From contig JACPPA010000028.1 in the NCBI GenBank assembly GCA_016191285.1, positions 64,501 to 128,500 on the forward strand: 64,000 nt of DNA. The letters are read 5' to 3'. The position numbers and the translations under genes were made by a program. The notes under the pieces are model-generated. The model was not told the origin of the DNA and made no database searches. It saw only the letters and a program-made list of their open reading frames with translations. This DNA is from Gammaproteobacteria bacterium. GTDB lineage: Bacteria > Pseudomonadota > Gammaproteobacteria > Ga0077536. This document shows positions 36,485-45,288 of this stretch, piece after piece; positions within the stretch are counted from its first letter, which is position 1, and every line of letters begins with the position of its first letter.

Positions 36485-37189
36485 TTACGCGAAATACCGA
36501 GTCTGGATTCTCGCGATAAAGTCAACTAGATTTTTATGTTTCAAAGCCAGATCCTTGACCGGACTGTCGATCGGTACGTTCATGATATTCGCAAGGAAAG
36601 CGTACGCGATCGCATCGATCTCGCTCGCAGTCGCTCCCATCACGAAGGGCTTATCCCCAAGAAAATCGGCAATTGCGCCGATGTCTTTCCGGCCAATGGC
36701 GTGAATCTCGTCCTGCGAGTGCAACCCGATGCCATGGCCTTTAAGTTGGCGCCGCACGCCGCGCCGAGCGAGGGGTGCAATTAGTTGGCGGATTGGCGCG
36801 GGAACCTTACCCAGGACGACGTCGCGGAAACTCCGCCAATTGTTTTCCACCATCCAACGATCGTAGACCATCGTCCAGTAAAGGTTCTCTTCGATGAGAC
36901 GCCGCATCGCGCAGGCAACCGCTCGCTCTGACGCAGAAAGCGCAGCGTTTGGATCGCAGCCGAATCGGCTCTCGAGGTATTCGATGATGAACCCGGAATC
37001 ACCGATCTTTTTGCCTTCATGCTCGATCCATGGAGCTTTCCCCTTGGGTCCGCTGAAAGGAGTTGCATCGACGATCTTTTGGAATGGAAGGTCGACGATT
37101 CGGAGGTAAGTCTCGAGCTTCAGACAGAACGGGCTGAGTGATGACATCCCCCAGCCGCCAGCGAGCGTGTGCACGACTAAATCTGACAC
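36485..37189 (-). CDS. glutathione S-transferase-like protein (FAXC/metaxin-type)
   Basis: About 234 residues. Thioredoxin-like N-domain (SLSPFCLKLETYLRIVDLPF, KGKAPWIEHEGKKIGDSGFI, where PWI and DSGFI form the glutathione/cis-Pro region) and an all-helical C-domain (FLGDKPFVMGATASEIDAIAYAFLANIM). The best start is GTG 37189 with GGGAGG 7 nt upstream; the ATG at 37204 lies inside that ribosome site. The ligand and reaction are unknown. It follows the cyclase on the same strand but is upstream of it by 75 nt, so the two may be co-transcribed. Confidence 0.85.
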   Translation of the reverse strand: MSDLVVHTLAGGWGMSSLSPFCLKLETYLRIVDLPFQKIVDATPFSGPKGKAPWIEHEGKKIGDSGFIIEYLESRFGCDPNAALSASERAVACAMRRLIEENLYWTMVYDRWMVENNWRSFRDVVLGKVPAPIRQLIAPLARRGVRRQLKGHGIGLHSQDEIHAIGRKDIGAIADFLGDKPFVMGATASEIDAIAYAFLANIMNVPIDSPVKDLALKHKNLVDFIARIQTRYFA

Positions 37190-37294
37190 GGCAAAACCTC
37201 CCATGGTTCGTCTTTTTTTGCGTTCAGCGATAACAACATTTCCGCCGCGAAGAACTCGATATTTATTGCTCTCAAAGTATAGGTTGAACCTACC

Positions 37295-38794
37295 TTACTC
37301 GCGACTCTGCCCGATGGGCGCCGCGGTCAAACCCCGTTCGGCCATGGCCACCGCGCGAAACATCGCGCGACCCTTGTTGAGTGTTTCTTCCCATTCCAAG
37401 GCCGGCACTGAATCGGCGACGACGCCGCCGCCGGCTTGAATATAAAGTCGGCCGTCCTTGATCACAGCGGTGCGAATCGCGATAGCCATATCCATGTTGC
37501 CGTTCCAGGAGAGATAGCCGACAGCGCCGCCGTAAATCCCGCGCTTCACCGGTTCCAGTTCATCGATGATTTCCATCGCTCTAATTTTGGGCGCCCCCGA
37601 CAGCGTGCCTACCGGCAGTGTCGCGCGTAACACATCTAGTGCATCGTGACCGTCGGCCAGTGTGCCTTCGACGTTTGACGAGATGTGCATGACATGCGAA
37701 TAACGTTCGATCACGAGTTTTTCAGTGACTCTCACCGAACCGGCTTGTGCGACCCGACCGACGTCATTGCGACCGAGATCGATCAGCATCACGTGTTCAG
37801 CGATTTCCTTCGGGTCGGCGAGCAGTTCGGCTTCCAACGCGCGATCTTCTTCGAGGGTGGCGCCGCGCCGGCGCGTTCCGGCAAGCGGCCGTGACGTTAT
37901 CGTGGCGCCGTCCAAGCGCACCAGAATTTCCGGCGAGGAGCCGACGATTTGAAACGCTTCGAGATCGACAAAAAACAAATACGGCGATGGATTTAAATGA
38001 CGCAGCGCGCGGTAGACGCTGATCGGCGTGGCCTTGAGCGGAATCGACATGCGTTGTGAGGGCACGACCTGAAACGCATCGCCTTCAATAATGTAATCCT
38101 TGATACGTTCAACCGCCTGCTTGAAGCGGGTTTCGCCAAACTCCGAAACAAAATCATGATCGGCAATCGCCGCTGGATTGATTGCTTCGGTGGGCAGGAC
38201 CAATGGCTTGCGCAACAATGCTTCAAGTGTCTGCAGTCGAGTGACAGCCGCCTCCAAGGCGTGGGTGTTCGTCGGGTCGATGTAACAAACCAGTTGCATC
38301 TCGCCCTTCAGGTTATCGAACACCACGTATTCATCCGCCACCATCAACAAGATATCGGGTGTTTGTAGTGGATCGGGCGGCGTCGTCGCCGCCAATTTGG
38401 TTTCCACGTAGCGGACGGTGTCGTAACCGAAGTAGCCGACTAAACCGCCGGCAAAGCGGGCCGGCGCGAGGGCTGGAATTCTGGTGCGGTGGAGAAAGTC
38501 GCGAACGAATTCGTACGGATCACTCGCGTGGTGGGTTTCGGTCACCCGGCCTGAGGTAGTCACGGTAATTTCGGCGCCAGTGGCGCGGATCACGGTGCGC
38601 GCCGGTAGCCCGATGATCGAATAGCGACCCCATTTTTCACCACCCTCGACCGATTCAAGCAGATAGCTGAAGGATCCGGCGGCGAGCTTTAAATACACGC
38701 TCAATGGGGTATCTAAATCGGCCAGCACCGTGCGAGTAATCGGTACGCGGTTATAGCCAGCGGCGGCAAGCGCGCTCAATTCATTCGGAGTCAT
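37295..38794 (-). CDS. trpE: anthranilate synthase component I
   Basis: About 499 residues. N-terminal Trp-binding region ([31 protein letters not shown], containing the LLES feedback element), then the chorismate-binding domain: [63 protein letters not shown] and [17 protein letters not shown]. Makes anthranilate with a TrpG glutaminase, which is not adjacent here. The ATG at 38794 (GGTGG 8 nt upstream) is preferred to a TTG five codons earlier. No Trp-rich leader peptide was seen upstream. Confidence 0.95.
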   Translation of the reverse strand: MTPNELSALAAAGYNRVPITRTVLADLDTPLSVYLKLAAGSFSYLLESVEGGEKWGRYSIIGLPARTVIRATGAEITVTTSGRVTETHHASDPYEFVRDFLHRTRIPALAPARFAGGLVGYFGYDTVRYVETKLAATTPPDPLQTPDILLMVADEYVVFDNLKGEMQLVCYIDPTNTHALEAAVTRLQTLEALLRKPLVLPTEAINPAAIADHDFVSEFGETRFKQAVERIKDYIIEGDAFQVVPSQRMSIPLKATPISVYRALRHLNPSPYLFFVDLEAFQIVGSSPEILVRLDGATITSRPLAGTRRRGATLEEDRALEAELLADPKEIAEHVMLIDLGRNDVGRVAQAGSVRVTEKLVIERYSHVMHISSNVEGTLADGHDALDVLRATLPVGTLSGAPKIRAMEIIDELEPVKRGIYGGAVGYLSWNGNMDMAIAIRTAVIKDGRLYIQAGGGVVADSVPALEWEETLNKGRAMFRAVAMAERGLTAAPIGQSRE

Positions 38795-38809
38795 CGACAG
38801 GTCCACCAA

Positions 38810-39040
38810 TATTTGTATTTGGCGGCGGCGTCAGCACTGAAGGTGCGGCATATCGGCCGGCGCGGAGCCCGGCAGGGTAATGCACGCGGATCGCGGTAGC
38901 AACTCGTGCATAACCGACAACCGTCTCGCCAGGCCGCGGGTGGTGAATTCTTTAGCGGGCGGTTATTGGTTAGAAGACTAACGTGAAATTCGCGTCAGCA
39001 AAACGACAAGATTAACGGCAGGTGATGGCGGCCGTTCGAG
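38810..39040. other. spacer upstream of trpE
   Basis: 231 nt, followed leftward by trpE. I see no gene, no obvious attenuator and no tryptophan-rich leader ORF. Confidence 0.4.
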
Positions 39041-39250
39041 TTACGCCGACAAGCTTCGATCGTTGGTGTAGAACAAGCCTTGGAGTTGTTGATTGTCACC
39101 GAGCTCCAAGCGCAGGAGCACCCGTGCGCCAAGCTTACGGGCGCGACGGAATACTTCATCCGACATTACGAACGGCACGAATTCGCCGTTCATATCTTGG
39201 TAGCCGTTAAAGCGCGCAATACGCCGATCAATCGACGGGATGGCTTTCAT
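39041..39250 (-). CDS. small protein of unknown function (69 residues)
   Basis: ATG at 39250 with GGAG 6 nt upstream. The product starts MKAIPSIDRRIARFNG and ends LQGLFYTNDRSLSA; it is charged, soluble, and contains VFRRARKLGARVLLRLELGD. A longer in-frame version reaching back to 39388 is not credible because its first 46 codons come from the hairpin repeat. The repeat therefore occupies the upstream leader of this gene. No family recognised. Confidence 0.55.
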   Translation of the reverse strand: MKAIPSIDRRIARFNGYQDMNGEFVPFVMSDEVFRRARKLGARVLLRLELGDNQQLQGLFYTNDRSLSA

Positions 39251-39283
39251 TCCTAACTCCAATGGTCCAGCGTTCGAAATCTT

Positions 39284-39444
39284 CTTAAGGAATCTCTGCA
39301 AAAGGCAGAGATTCCTTAAGGCACAGGGAAGTGCCGCCATTTTCAATGGTCGAAGACCGTTGAAAATGAAGGAAAACAAAAATGACACTTTTTGTTTTCC
39401 TTACTCTGAAAAGTCCAGGAGGGACTTATTCAGAGGTTCCTTAA
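39284..39444 (+). repeat. modular hairpin repeat, copy 3 (long form A-B-C-D-E, most complete)
   Basis: Five hairpins in a row. A 39285-39319 is a perfect 15-bp stem (TTAAGGAATCTCTGC, 5-nt loop). B 39320-39335 is GGCAC-AGGGAA-GTGCC. C 39338-39368 is a 14-bp stem with one G-T pair (CATTTTCAATGGTC). D 39369-39402 is a 14-bp stem (AAGGAAAACAAAAA, loop TGACAC). E 39403-39436 is CTCTGAAAAGTCC against GGACTTATTCAGAG. The right edge (GGTTCCTTAA) repeats part of A. This copy is not between gene ends; it lies in the leader of the 69-residue gene. Confidence 0.92.
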
Positions 39445-39688
39445 ATCTACTAGAGGCAAGAGCCGTTCCAGGCGCTCGACGCTAGCCTAGTTGTATGACC
39501 GAGATGCGACGAAGTTCAGCATTCGACTGGCAGAGCGAGAACCACGTCACGGTTCTATAGCGGCGTTGTCATCGGTTCCTGAATTTCACGCAGTGGTGCG
39601 GCAGACCTATATGCCTGTGGGTGACGCAATTCGACGACAAAATCGGATAGATAGCGCGCCGTTAAGCGGCGACGCTGCAGTCGAAAAC

Positions 39689-40723
39689 CTAAGGCGCTCC
39701 AATCGGCGCCGCCGCCCGGTTATCGAACGGCGCCGCCAACGGTTCGCCAATAAACACGCCTTGGCCAGGCCATACGACGCTTTTCCAGTAGGCTTCGATG
39801 AGAGACTCGCCGGCCAGGTAATACTTCAATACCAGACCGGGATTCGGAAACTTTTGCGGAAAATTGCAGGGTTCGACGACGCTGCCATAACTGCCGGTGG
39901 CGCCCGCCTCGAGCCAGCGTAGCGCGCTCATTTGTCCGTGACCGTCGAGTTGACCGCCCGCCGAGGTCAAATGATCAGCCACCGCGCCAGGGAGAAACCC
40001 CAAGGTATCGAGGCCCGGCACAGCGGTCGTGCCGGTGAAATAAAACATCACGTCAAAGCGGTTACGGATCCCATCAGCTTCAATAATGTCGATCGGTATT
40101 ATTGAATTAAACGCAGCGCGAATAGCGGGGAACAGGGGACTGCGTGTATTCCGCGCGGCGTCGCGCGTAATGACAAGGTAAGCGCGCCCTCGCGGTCGCG
40201 ACGCATCGCTGTGTGCGCCGCGATCGATGAGTTGGCGAACGTTACCCTCGGTCGTGCCCGCGAGGAGCATCGTCGGGCGCATGCGGAAATCTCGATACGG
40301 CGCGCGCGACGCGCTATCGAAATAAGGATTCGGCGCGGTCGGTTTGCATCCCGTCGCACAAAATCGCGTGCCATAGCCAAAGGCGAACGCCGAACTGATC
40401 GACATGCAGCCCACGCGATACGGCAGCGTCCACGCCAACGCATAGGCCTGCACGGCGGGGCTGGTCGCTGCCTTGACCTGGCGCTGGGCGTTCTCGAAAT
40501 CGGCCGGCGCCAAGTTTTGCCGAGGTGAGCCGAGATGAATGCGAATGACATTCGCGGCGGGGACTTGGCGCCGGGTGCGATAGTACTCGCCAGTGTCGAC
40601 GCTTGCCGGATCGTCGACGTTGATGATGATGGCGAGTTCAGCGGGCTGCAGCGCGCGCGCGGGCGGCGCGAGAGTTGCGCCCAGGAGCAGCGCGAGCAGA
40701 CCTAACGAACGACCGTGCCTCAC
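39689..40723 (-). CDS. TIGR03790-family exported protein
   Basis: 344 residues with a signal peptide (LGLLALLLGATLAPPARA). The opening AELAIIINVDDPASVDTGEYY and the segment RRQVPAANVIRIHLGSPRQ match the TIGR03790 family of secreted proteins of unknown function. Four cysteines occur in CMSISSAFAF and CATGCKPT, possibly disulfides. It ends with a helix-rich region containing LSSAGGQLDGHGQMSALRW-like sequence. It is 16 nt downstream of the VWA gene on the same strand. Confidence 0.75.
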   Translation of the reverse strand: MRHGRSLGLLALLLGATLAPPARALQPAELAIIINVDDPASVDTGEYYRTRRQVPAANVIRIHLGSPRQNLAPADFENAQRQVKAATSPAVQAYALAWTLPYRVGCMSISSAFAFGYGTRFCATGCKPTAPNPYFDSASRAPYRDFRMRPTMLLAGTTEGNVRQLIDRGAHSDASRPRGRAYLVITRDAARNTRSPLFPAIRAAFNSIIPIDIIEADGIRNRFDVMFYFTGTTAVPGLDTLGFLPGAVADHLTSAGGQLDGHGQMSALRWLEAGATGSYGSVVEPCNFPQKFPNPGLVLKYYLAGESLIEAYWKSVVWPGQGVFIGEPLAAPFDNRAAAPIGAP

Positions 40724-40739
40724 GGATTAGAACGCAGGG

Positions 40740-41924
40740 CTAATGCGCTTTTTTCAAGGCCTTCATTGCCCGATCGAGACCATCAATCGTGAGTGGAAAC
40801 ATCCGATCCGAAAACAGTTGTTTTACGATGCCGATCGATGGGATATAGCTCCAGTAATCCTCGGGTTGCGGATTCAGCCATACGGCATGGGAGTAAACCG
40901 CCAACAGGCGCGCGATCCATGTCGCGCCCGCGTCTTCATTCCAATGTTCGATGCTGCCGCCAACCGCCATGATTTCGTAAGGGCTCATCGTCGCATCGCC
41001 GACGATGACGACCTTGTGGTCGGCGCTATAGGTGTTCATCAACTGGGCAGTGGGTAAACGTACGTTGTTGCGCATTTGATTGTCGCGCCACACCGTTTCG
41101 TAGACGAAGTTATGAAAATAAAAATGCTCGAGATGCTTAAACTCGGCGCGCGTCGCTGAAAACAGTTCTTCGCACACTTTAACGTGCGGATCCATTGATC
41201 CACCGACATCCAAAAACAACAGCACCTTGGTGGTATTGCGGCGCTCCGGCACCAGTTTGATATCGAGCAAGCCAGCCCGCCGCGCGGTCGAGCGAATGGT
41301 ATCGTCGAGATCCAATTCTTCTTCGGCGCCTTCGCGCGCAAAGCGCCTGAGTTTGCGCAGCGCAACTTTGATGTTGCGCGTGCCAAGCTCGACCTGGTCG
41401 TCGAGATTTTGGTACTCGCGCTTATCCCATACTTTGACTGCGCGGCCCTGGCGTCCGCTCGCTTGGCCGATCCGGATCCCTTCCGGATTGTAACCGTTGG
41501 CCCCGAAGGGCGACGTGCCACCGGTGCCAATCCACTTACTACCCCCGTGATGGGCTTTTTTCTGTTCTTCCAAACGCTGCTTTAGCGTCTCCATCAACTT
41601 GTCCCAACCGCCGAGACTCTCGATTAACTTTTTCTCTTCGTCGGTGAGATTCAGCTCTTTTTGTTTGCGCAGCCATTCCAGCGGGATCTCCCCCAGGATC
41701 TCGTCAAAGGCGGTTTGCTGACCGCGAATGTAATCTCCGAACACTTGATCGAAACGATCGAAGAAGCGTTCGTCCTTGACCAAAGTGGCGCGTGCTAAAT
41801 AATAGAAATCGTCGACGGACGAGGTTGCCACTCCTGCTTCCAACGCCCCCAGCAGGGTCAGATACTCGGTGAGCGAGACCGGGATCTGGACTTTTCTCAG
41901 GCGATAGAAAAACTCAGTTAGCAC
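40740..41924 (-). CDS. VWA-domain protein, CoxE-like
   Basis: 394 residues. The N-terminus FFYRLRKVQIPVSLTEYLTL and the AgxxSVDDFYYLARATLVKDE region are typical of VWA_CoxE proteins. The metal-ion-dependent adhesion site is LFLDVGGSMDPHVKV with a later VIVGDATMSPYE. The linker is charged (ELNLTDEEKKLIESLGG). Such proteins pair with MoxR AAA ATPases to insert cofactors or mature enzyme complexes. Its start overlaps the end of the moxR-type gene by 11 nt. The target complex is not in this window. Confidence 0.88.
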   Translation of the reverse strand: MLTEFFYRLRKVQIPVSLTEYLTLLGALEAGVATSSVDDFYYLARATLVKDERFFDRFDQVFGDYIRGQQTAFDEILGEIPLEWLRKQKELNLTDEEKKLIESLGGWDKLMETLKQRLEEQKKAHHGGSKWIGTGGTSPFGANGYNPEGIRIGQASGRQGRAVKVWDKREYQNLDDQVELGTRNIKVALRKLRRFAREGAEEELDLDDTIRSTARRAGLLDIKLVPERRNTTKVLLFLDVGGSMDPHVKVCEELFSATRAEFKHLEHFYFHNFVYETVWRDNQMRNNVRLPTAQLMNTYSADHKVVIVGDATMSPYEIMAVGGSIEHWNEDAGATWIARLLAVYSHAVWLNPQPEDYWSYIPSIGIVKQLFSDRMFPLTIDGLDRAMKALKKAH

Positions 41925-42771
41925 TGCGTCCTCGCGACATGAATACCAGGCGTTCGAACAAATGCATGTCTTGCTCGTTCTTCAACAAGGCGCCGTAGAG
42001 CTTGGGGATGGCTTTGCGCGAGTCTTTCTCGCGTAGCGCCTCGGGCGGAATATCTTCGGCGACCAGCAGCTTTATCCAATCGAGCAACTCGGAGGTCGAT
42101 GGCTTTTTCTTCAAGCCGGGCAATTCCCGCAGTTCGAAAAAACATTGCATGGCTTCGGCGAGCAGACGCTTTTTAATGTCCGGATAATGTACGTGGACAA
42201 TATGATCCATGGTTTCCTGGTCCGGAAACCGGATGTAATGGAAGAAGCAACGGCGCAAGAACGCGTCCGGGAGTTCTTTTTCGTTGTTGCTGGTAATGAT
42301 GATGATGGGCCGTTGCACGGCTTTGATGGTTTCCTTGGTTTCATAGACAAAGAATTCCATGCGATCGAGTTCTTGTAATAAATCGTTCGGGAATTCGATA
42401 TCCGCTTTATCGACCTCGTCGATCAGCAATACCGGCTGAACCGTCGACTCGAACGCCTCCCACAATTTTCCCTTAAGGATATAGTTACGAATATCGTGGA
42501 CTCGGTTATCGCCCAGCTGCGAATCACGCAAGCGCGCGACGGCATCATATTCGTAGAGGCCGCGGGCTGCTTTAGTGGTCGATTTGATATGCCACTGAAT
42601 TAACGGGCGGTCGAGCGCGCGGGCGATTTCTTCCGCCAACATGGTCTTGCCGGTGCCCGGTTCGCCTTTGACTAAGAGTGGCCTTTCGAGCGTGATTGCG
42701 GCGTTAACCGCCATCATGAGATCGTCGGTCGCGACGTAGGTATCAGTTCCGGTAAAGCGCTCGGTGGCCAT
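41914..42771 (-). CDS. MoxR-family AAA+ ATPase
   Basis: About 285 residues from ATG 42771 (MATERFTGTDTYVATDD). Walker A is LLVKGEPGTGKTMLAEEIA; Walker B is VQPVLLIDEVDKADIEF; sensor I is RPIIIITSNNEKELPDAFLRR with the arginine finger. Acts as a chaperone ATPase with the VWA protein encoded just downstream (11-nt overlap). The longer ORF starting at 42867 adds 32 residues without family similarity and is rejected. Confidence 0.93.
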   Translation of the reverse strand: MATERFTGTDTYVATDDLMMAVNAAITLERPLLVKGEPGTGKTMLAEEIARALDRPLIQWHIKSTTKAARGLYEYDAVARLRDSQLGDNRVHDIRNYILKGKLWEAFESTVQPVLLIDEVDKADIEFPNDLLQELDRMEFFVYETKETIKAVQRPIIIITSNNEKELPDAFLRRCFFHYIRFPDQETMDHIVHVHYPDIKKRLLAEAMQCFFELRELPGLKKKPSTSELLDWIKLLVAEDIPPEALREKDSRKAIPKLYGALLKNEQDMHLFERLVFMSRGRSAN

Positions 42772-42933
42772 GATGGATTCCAATCGATGAATTGTCGGGG
42801 CATTGTAATGCAAGGCGCGCCACGTGCGACCGGGCAACTTAGGGCTACGCAATCCTTGACTCGACAACGCATGTCCGCGGAATTAGCTGACCCAAGCAGG
42901 GTCCTATTCTCAAATATCGCGCGAAAGATTGGT

Positions 42934-43758
42934 ATGGATGGGGTGCATTTATCCGCCGTGAAGAGGTTCGTACTGGGCTCCTGCGCCGTGTTGGCCTTGC
43001 TCGTGATGAGTGGCGCCGGGGCGGATTCATCGGCTGGTGTCGCCGCCTTTCGCGCCGGTGATTATGGTCGGGCCATCAGCGAATTGACGCCGCCGGCCGC
43101 GGCCGGCGAAGCCGAAGCGCAGTTTTACCTAGGCGTCATGTACGCCGCGGGCTGGGGGACCGTCGCGGACCCCGCGGTTGCGCGCTCCTGGTATGAACGC
43201 GCGGCAGACCAGGGTTTTGCGAAGGCCGAACATAATCTGGGTGCGCTCTATCGCGATGGCGTTGGCTTGGCGCGCGACCCCGTGCAAGCGAGGATCTGGT
43301 TTGAACGGGCGGCCACGCATTCGAGTGCGAGAGCAGCTGCCGCGCTCGGCACAATGTATTACCGAGGGGACGGCGGCGCGCGCGATTTTGCGGCAGCGGC
43401 GGACTGGTGGCGGCGTGCGTTCGAGGGGGGCGAGGCGGATGCGGGCTATAACCTTGGGATCGCCTACCGCCGGGGGGTAGGCGTTAACCGCGATTTCGTA
43501 ATGGCCGCCAAGTGCTGGCAACGCGCTGCGCGTGCCGGCTCGATACTGGCGCAAAATGCCCTGGGCTCAGCCTACTTAAGCGGCGAAGGTGTCATTGCGG
43601 ATCGCGTCAAAGCCTACGGTTGGTATCGCCATGCGGCCGTTGGCGGCTTGTCCGTCGCGGTGCAAAACGCCGAGCTGCTATTTAATCAATTATCAGAAAC
43701 TGAGCGGGAGGCGGCGCGCGCTTTCGCCGCCGACTTGAACATTCCGCATCGGCCCTAA
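42934..43758 (+). CDS. Sel1-repeat periplasmic protein
   Basis: About 274 residues from ATG 42934; a GTG at 42958 is an alternative. The signal peptide (KRFVLGSCAVLALLVMSGAGA) is followed by at least five Sel1 repeats: AQFYLGVMYAAGWGTVADPA, AEHNLGALYRDGVGLARDP, AAALGTMYYRGDGGARDF, AGYNLGIAYRRGVGVNRDF and AQNALGSAYLSGEGVIADR. A scaffold for protein contacts, probably periplasmic. It is divergent from moxR. It has the same architecture as the protein at 24977, but a denser repeat array. Confidence 0.85.
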   Translation: MDGVHLSAVKRFVLGSCAVLALLVMSGAGADSSAGVAAFRAGDYGRAISELTPPAAAGEAEAQFYLGVMYAAGWGTVADPAVARSWYERAADQGFAKAEHNLGALYRDGVGLARDPVQARIWFERAATHSSARAAAALGTMYYRGDGGARDFAAAADWWRRAFEGGEADAGYNLGIAYRRGVGVNRDFVMAAKCWQRAARAGSILAQNALGSAYLSGEGVIADRVKAYGWYRHAAVGGLSVAVQNAELLFNQLSETEREAARAFAADLNIPHRP

Positions 43759-43931
43759 GCCAACGAATTTATCCGACCCGTTTAAGTAAGTGCCAATCAT
43801 CCTAGATGTAAAAGACTGTGGCGGGTGTATTTGGCCGTCAATTTCCGTGATCTACGTCGCGAGTATGCCCTCGCGCGGCCGCTAAGCTTCCTCACCGACG
43901 TCACAAAAATAACGGCTGAGGTAGTACTTCC

Positions 43932-44435
43932 ATGCCACATTTAAGTCGCCCACTGATGGGCACGGCCCACCGCGCGTCTAGTTGGCAGCCGATTCCAGTG
44001 ACGGACGGCGAACAACGCGTTTATCCCCGAATTGTGCTAGAAATTCCCGTCGCGTTCCGCAATGGACTCGGCCAGCACTGTGCGGCGCGCCTGCGTAACC
44101 TCGCACCGGATGGCTTGCAGGTTCAATGTAACGTCGTTACAGCGCAAATCATCCATCCGCTTGGCGGCAAACTTCAAGCCACCAATCGGTCCATTTTGCA
44201 CGCGACCGCGGTATTGCCATTGATGAGTGGCCCGGAGACGTTATCGGTGGGAGTGCGTCTGCTTTATTCGGCGACGGTGAACGAGGAGCCGCGTTGTGTG
44301 TTGGGCTTCCAATTCCTCGAACTGCGCCCGATCCCACGACGCTTGCTCGACGCGTTTTTTACCGAACAAATAAAGGGAACTCTGAATAAGTCCATCCTGG
44401 ACTTTTCAGAGTACGGCACCTCCCTGTGCCTTTAG
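43932..44435 (+). CDS. PilZ-domain protein with repeat-encoded C-terminus
   Basis: 167 residues. The core YPRIVLEIPVAFRNGLGQH through RLRNLAPDGLQVQC and RCVLGFQFLELRPIPRRLL resembles a PilZ beta-barrel (c-di-GMP effector). The canonical RxxxR and D/NxSxxG motifs are only partly kept (RLRNLAPDGLQV in place of xDxSxxG), so ligand binding is uncertain. The last 20 residues (GTLNKSILDFSEYGTSLCL) and the stop are translated from hairpin repeat copy 4. GAGG lies 10 nt before the ATG. Confidence 0.72.
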   Translation: MPHLSRPLMGTAHRASSWQPIPVTDGEQRVYPRIVLEIPVAFRNGLGQHCAARLRNLAPDGLQVQCNVVTAQIIHPLGGKLQATNRSILHATAVLPLMSGPETLSVGVRLLYSATVNEEPRCVLGFQFLELRPIPRRLLDAFFTEQIKGTLNKSILDFSEYGTSLCL

Positions 44436-44464
44436 GAAGCTCTGCCTTTTGCAGAGCTTCCTAA
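44374..44464 (-). repeat. modular hairpin repeat, copy 4 (short form A-B-E, opposite orientation)
   Basis: Rightward order E (ACTCTGAATAAGTCC then GGACTTTTCAGAGT), B (GGCACCTCCCTGTGCC), A (TAGGAAGCTCTGC then GCAGAGCTTCCTA). Same design as copy 2. It lies between the convergent pilZ-type and DUF1223 genes and encodes the last 20 codons of the former. Confidence 0.88.
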
Positions 44465-44505
44465 AACACCGCTACCCCGACGCCGACAACGACGTTGGGC
44501 GCCGC

Positions 44506-45240
44506 CTAGTCGAGCCACCCGCCCGTGGCCTGCAGCGGGCGGCGCGATGCAGCGTCTTCGATCCATACCGCCAACGCACGGCGCGGTGTGGGCGCCGTCG
44601 GCACTGGAAGCGCCAGCCGTTTATCAAATTGCCGGTCATGGGCGTCCAGAGCGGTTTCGGTATCGGCCAAAACGACGAAATCATGGCGTAATTGACGGCC
44701 AGCGTTTTCGCCACGCGCAATCGCGCTATTAATGCCACTCCCCAACACCGCGACGTGGACAATGAAATCGGTCCCGAGGATCAGCGGTCGCCACTGGATT
44801 TCGACTGCTGAGTTGATCATCCGCACCTCAAGATTCCCGACGTTCGCCGTCGCGCGCGGCAGCGTCGCGCCACCGAACCATCCCCGCCATTCGTGACCGT
44901 CGACGATAAATTCAGGCGTGTACACCCCGGCTGCGCTGTGTCCCGCCTGCGTGCGTTGCCGGTTACTGGCGGCATTTGACGCATACCTATCCTGCCAGCC
45001 GAGGTCATCCCAATAGTCGACATGAAAGGCGACCGGCACCACCTCCTGCCACAGTCGTGAGTCATCGACCCAGGCCGAGAGCCAGCGATCAGCCGGTGGA
45101 CAACTGCTACAGCCTTCCGAAGTATAGAGTTCGAGTAACGTGGTTTGAGTGGGGCCGGCGCGAAAACTAGCGGGCGCGGCCAGCACCGCATCGCACGCCA
45201 GTATGAGCAGCAGTAACAACACCCCGGGGGCTGGCCGCAT
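44506..45240 (-). CDS. DUF1223 secreted thioredoxin-fold protein
   Basis: 244 residues. A signal peptide (LLLLLILACDAVLA) is followed by the DUF1223 signature LELYTSEGCSSCPPADRWL with a CxxC redox pair, then VVPVAFHVDYWDDLGWQDRY and GVYTPEFIVDGHEWRGWFG. It should be a periplasmic thiol-disulfide-type protein of unknown role. GAGG precedes the ATG. It lies 48 nt downstream of the cNMP/rhodanese gene on the same strand and may belong to that operon. Confidence 0.9.
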   Translation of the reverse strand: MRPAPGVLLLLLILACDAVLAAPASFRAGPTQTTLLELYTSEGCSSCPPADRWLSAWVDDSRLWQEVVPVAFHVDYWDDLGWQDRYASNAASNRQRTQAGHSAAGVYTPEFIVDGHEWRGWFGGATLPRATANVGNLEVRMINSAVEIQWRPLILGTDFIVHVAVLGSGINSAIARGENAGRQLRHDFVVLADTETALDAHDRQFDKRLALPVPTAPTPRRALAVWIEDAASRRPLQATGGWLD

Positions 45241-45288
45241 CAGGGCCCTCGCGACCGTTCAAGCGCTGAGGCGGCAGCGAAACGGACG

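Noticed and set aside
38795-39040. Possible trp attenuator before trpE
   Set aside because: No Trp-rich leader ORF and no convincing terminator/antiterminator pair was seen.
39041-39388. 115-residue version of the 69-residue gene
   Set aside because: The extra 46 codons are the hairpin repeat read on the minus strand; the inner ATG has a ribosome site.
39491-39922. 143-codon plus-strand frame
   Set aside because: Largely antisense to the TIGR03790-family gene; no ribosome site or family similarity.
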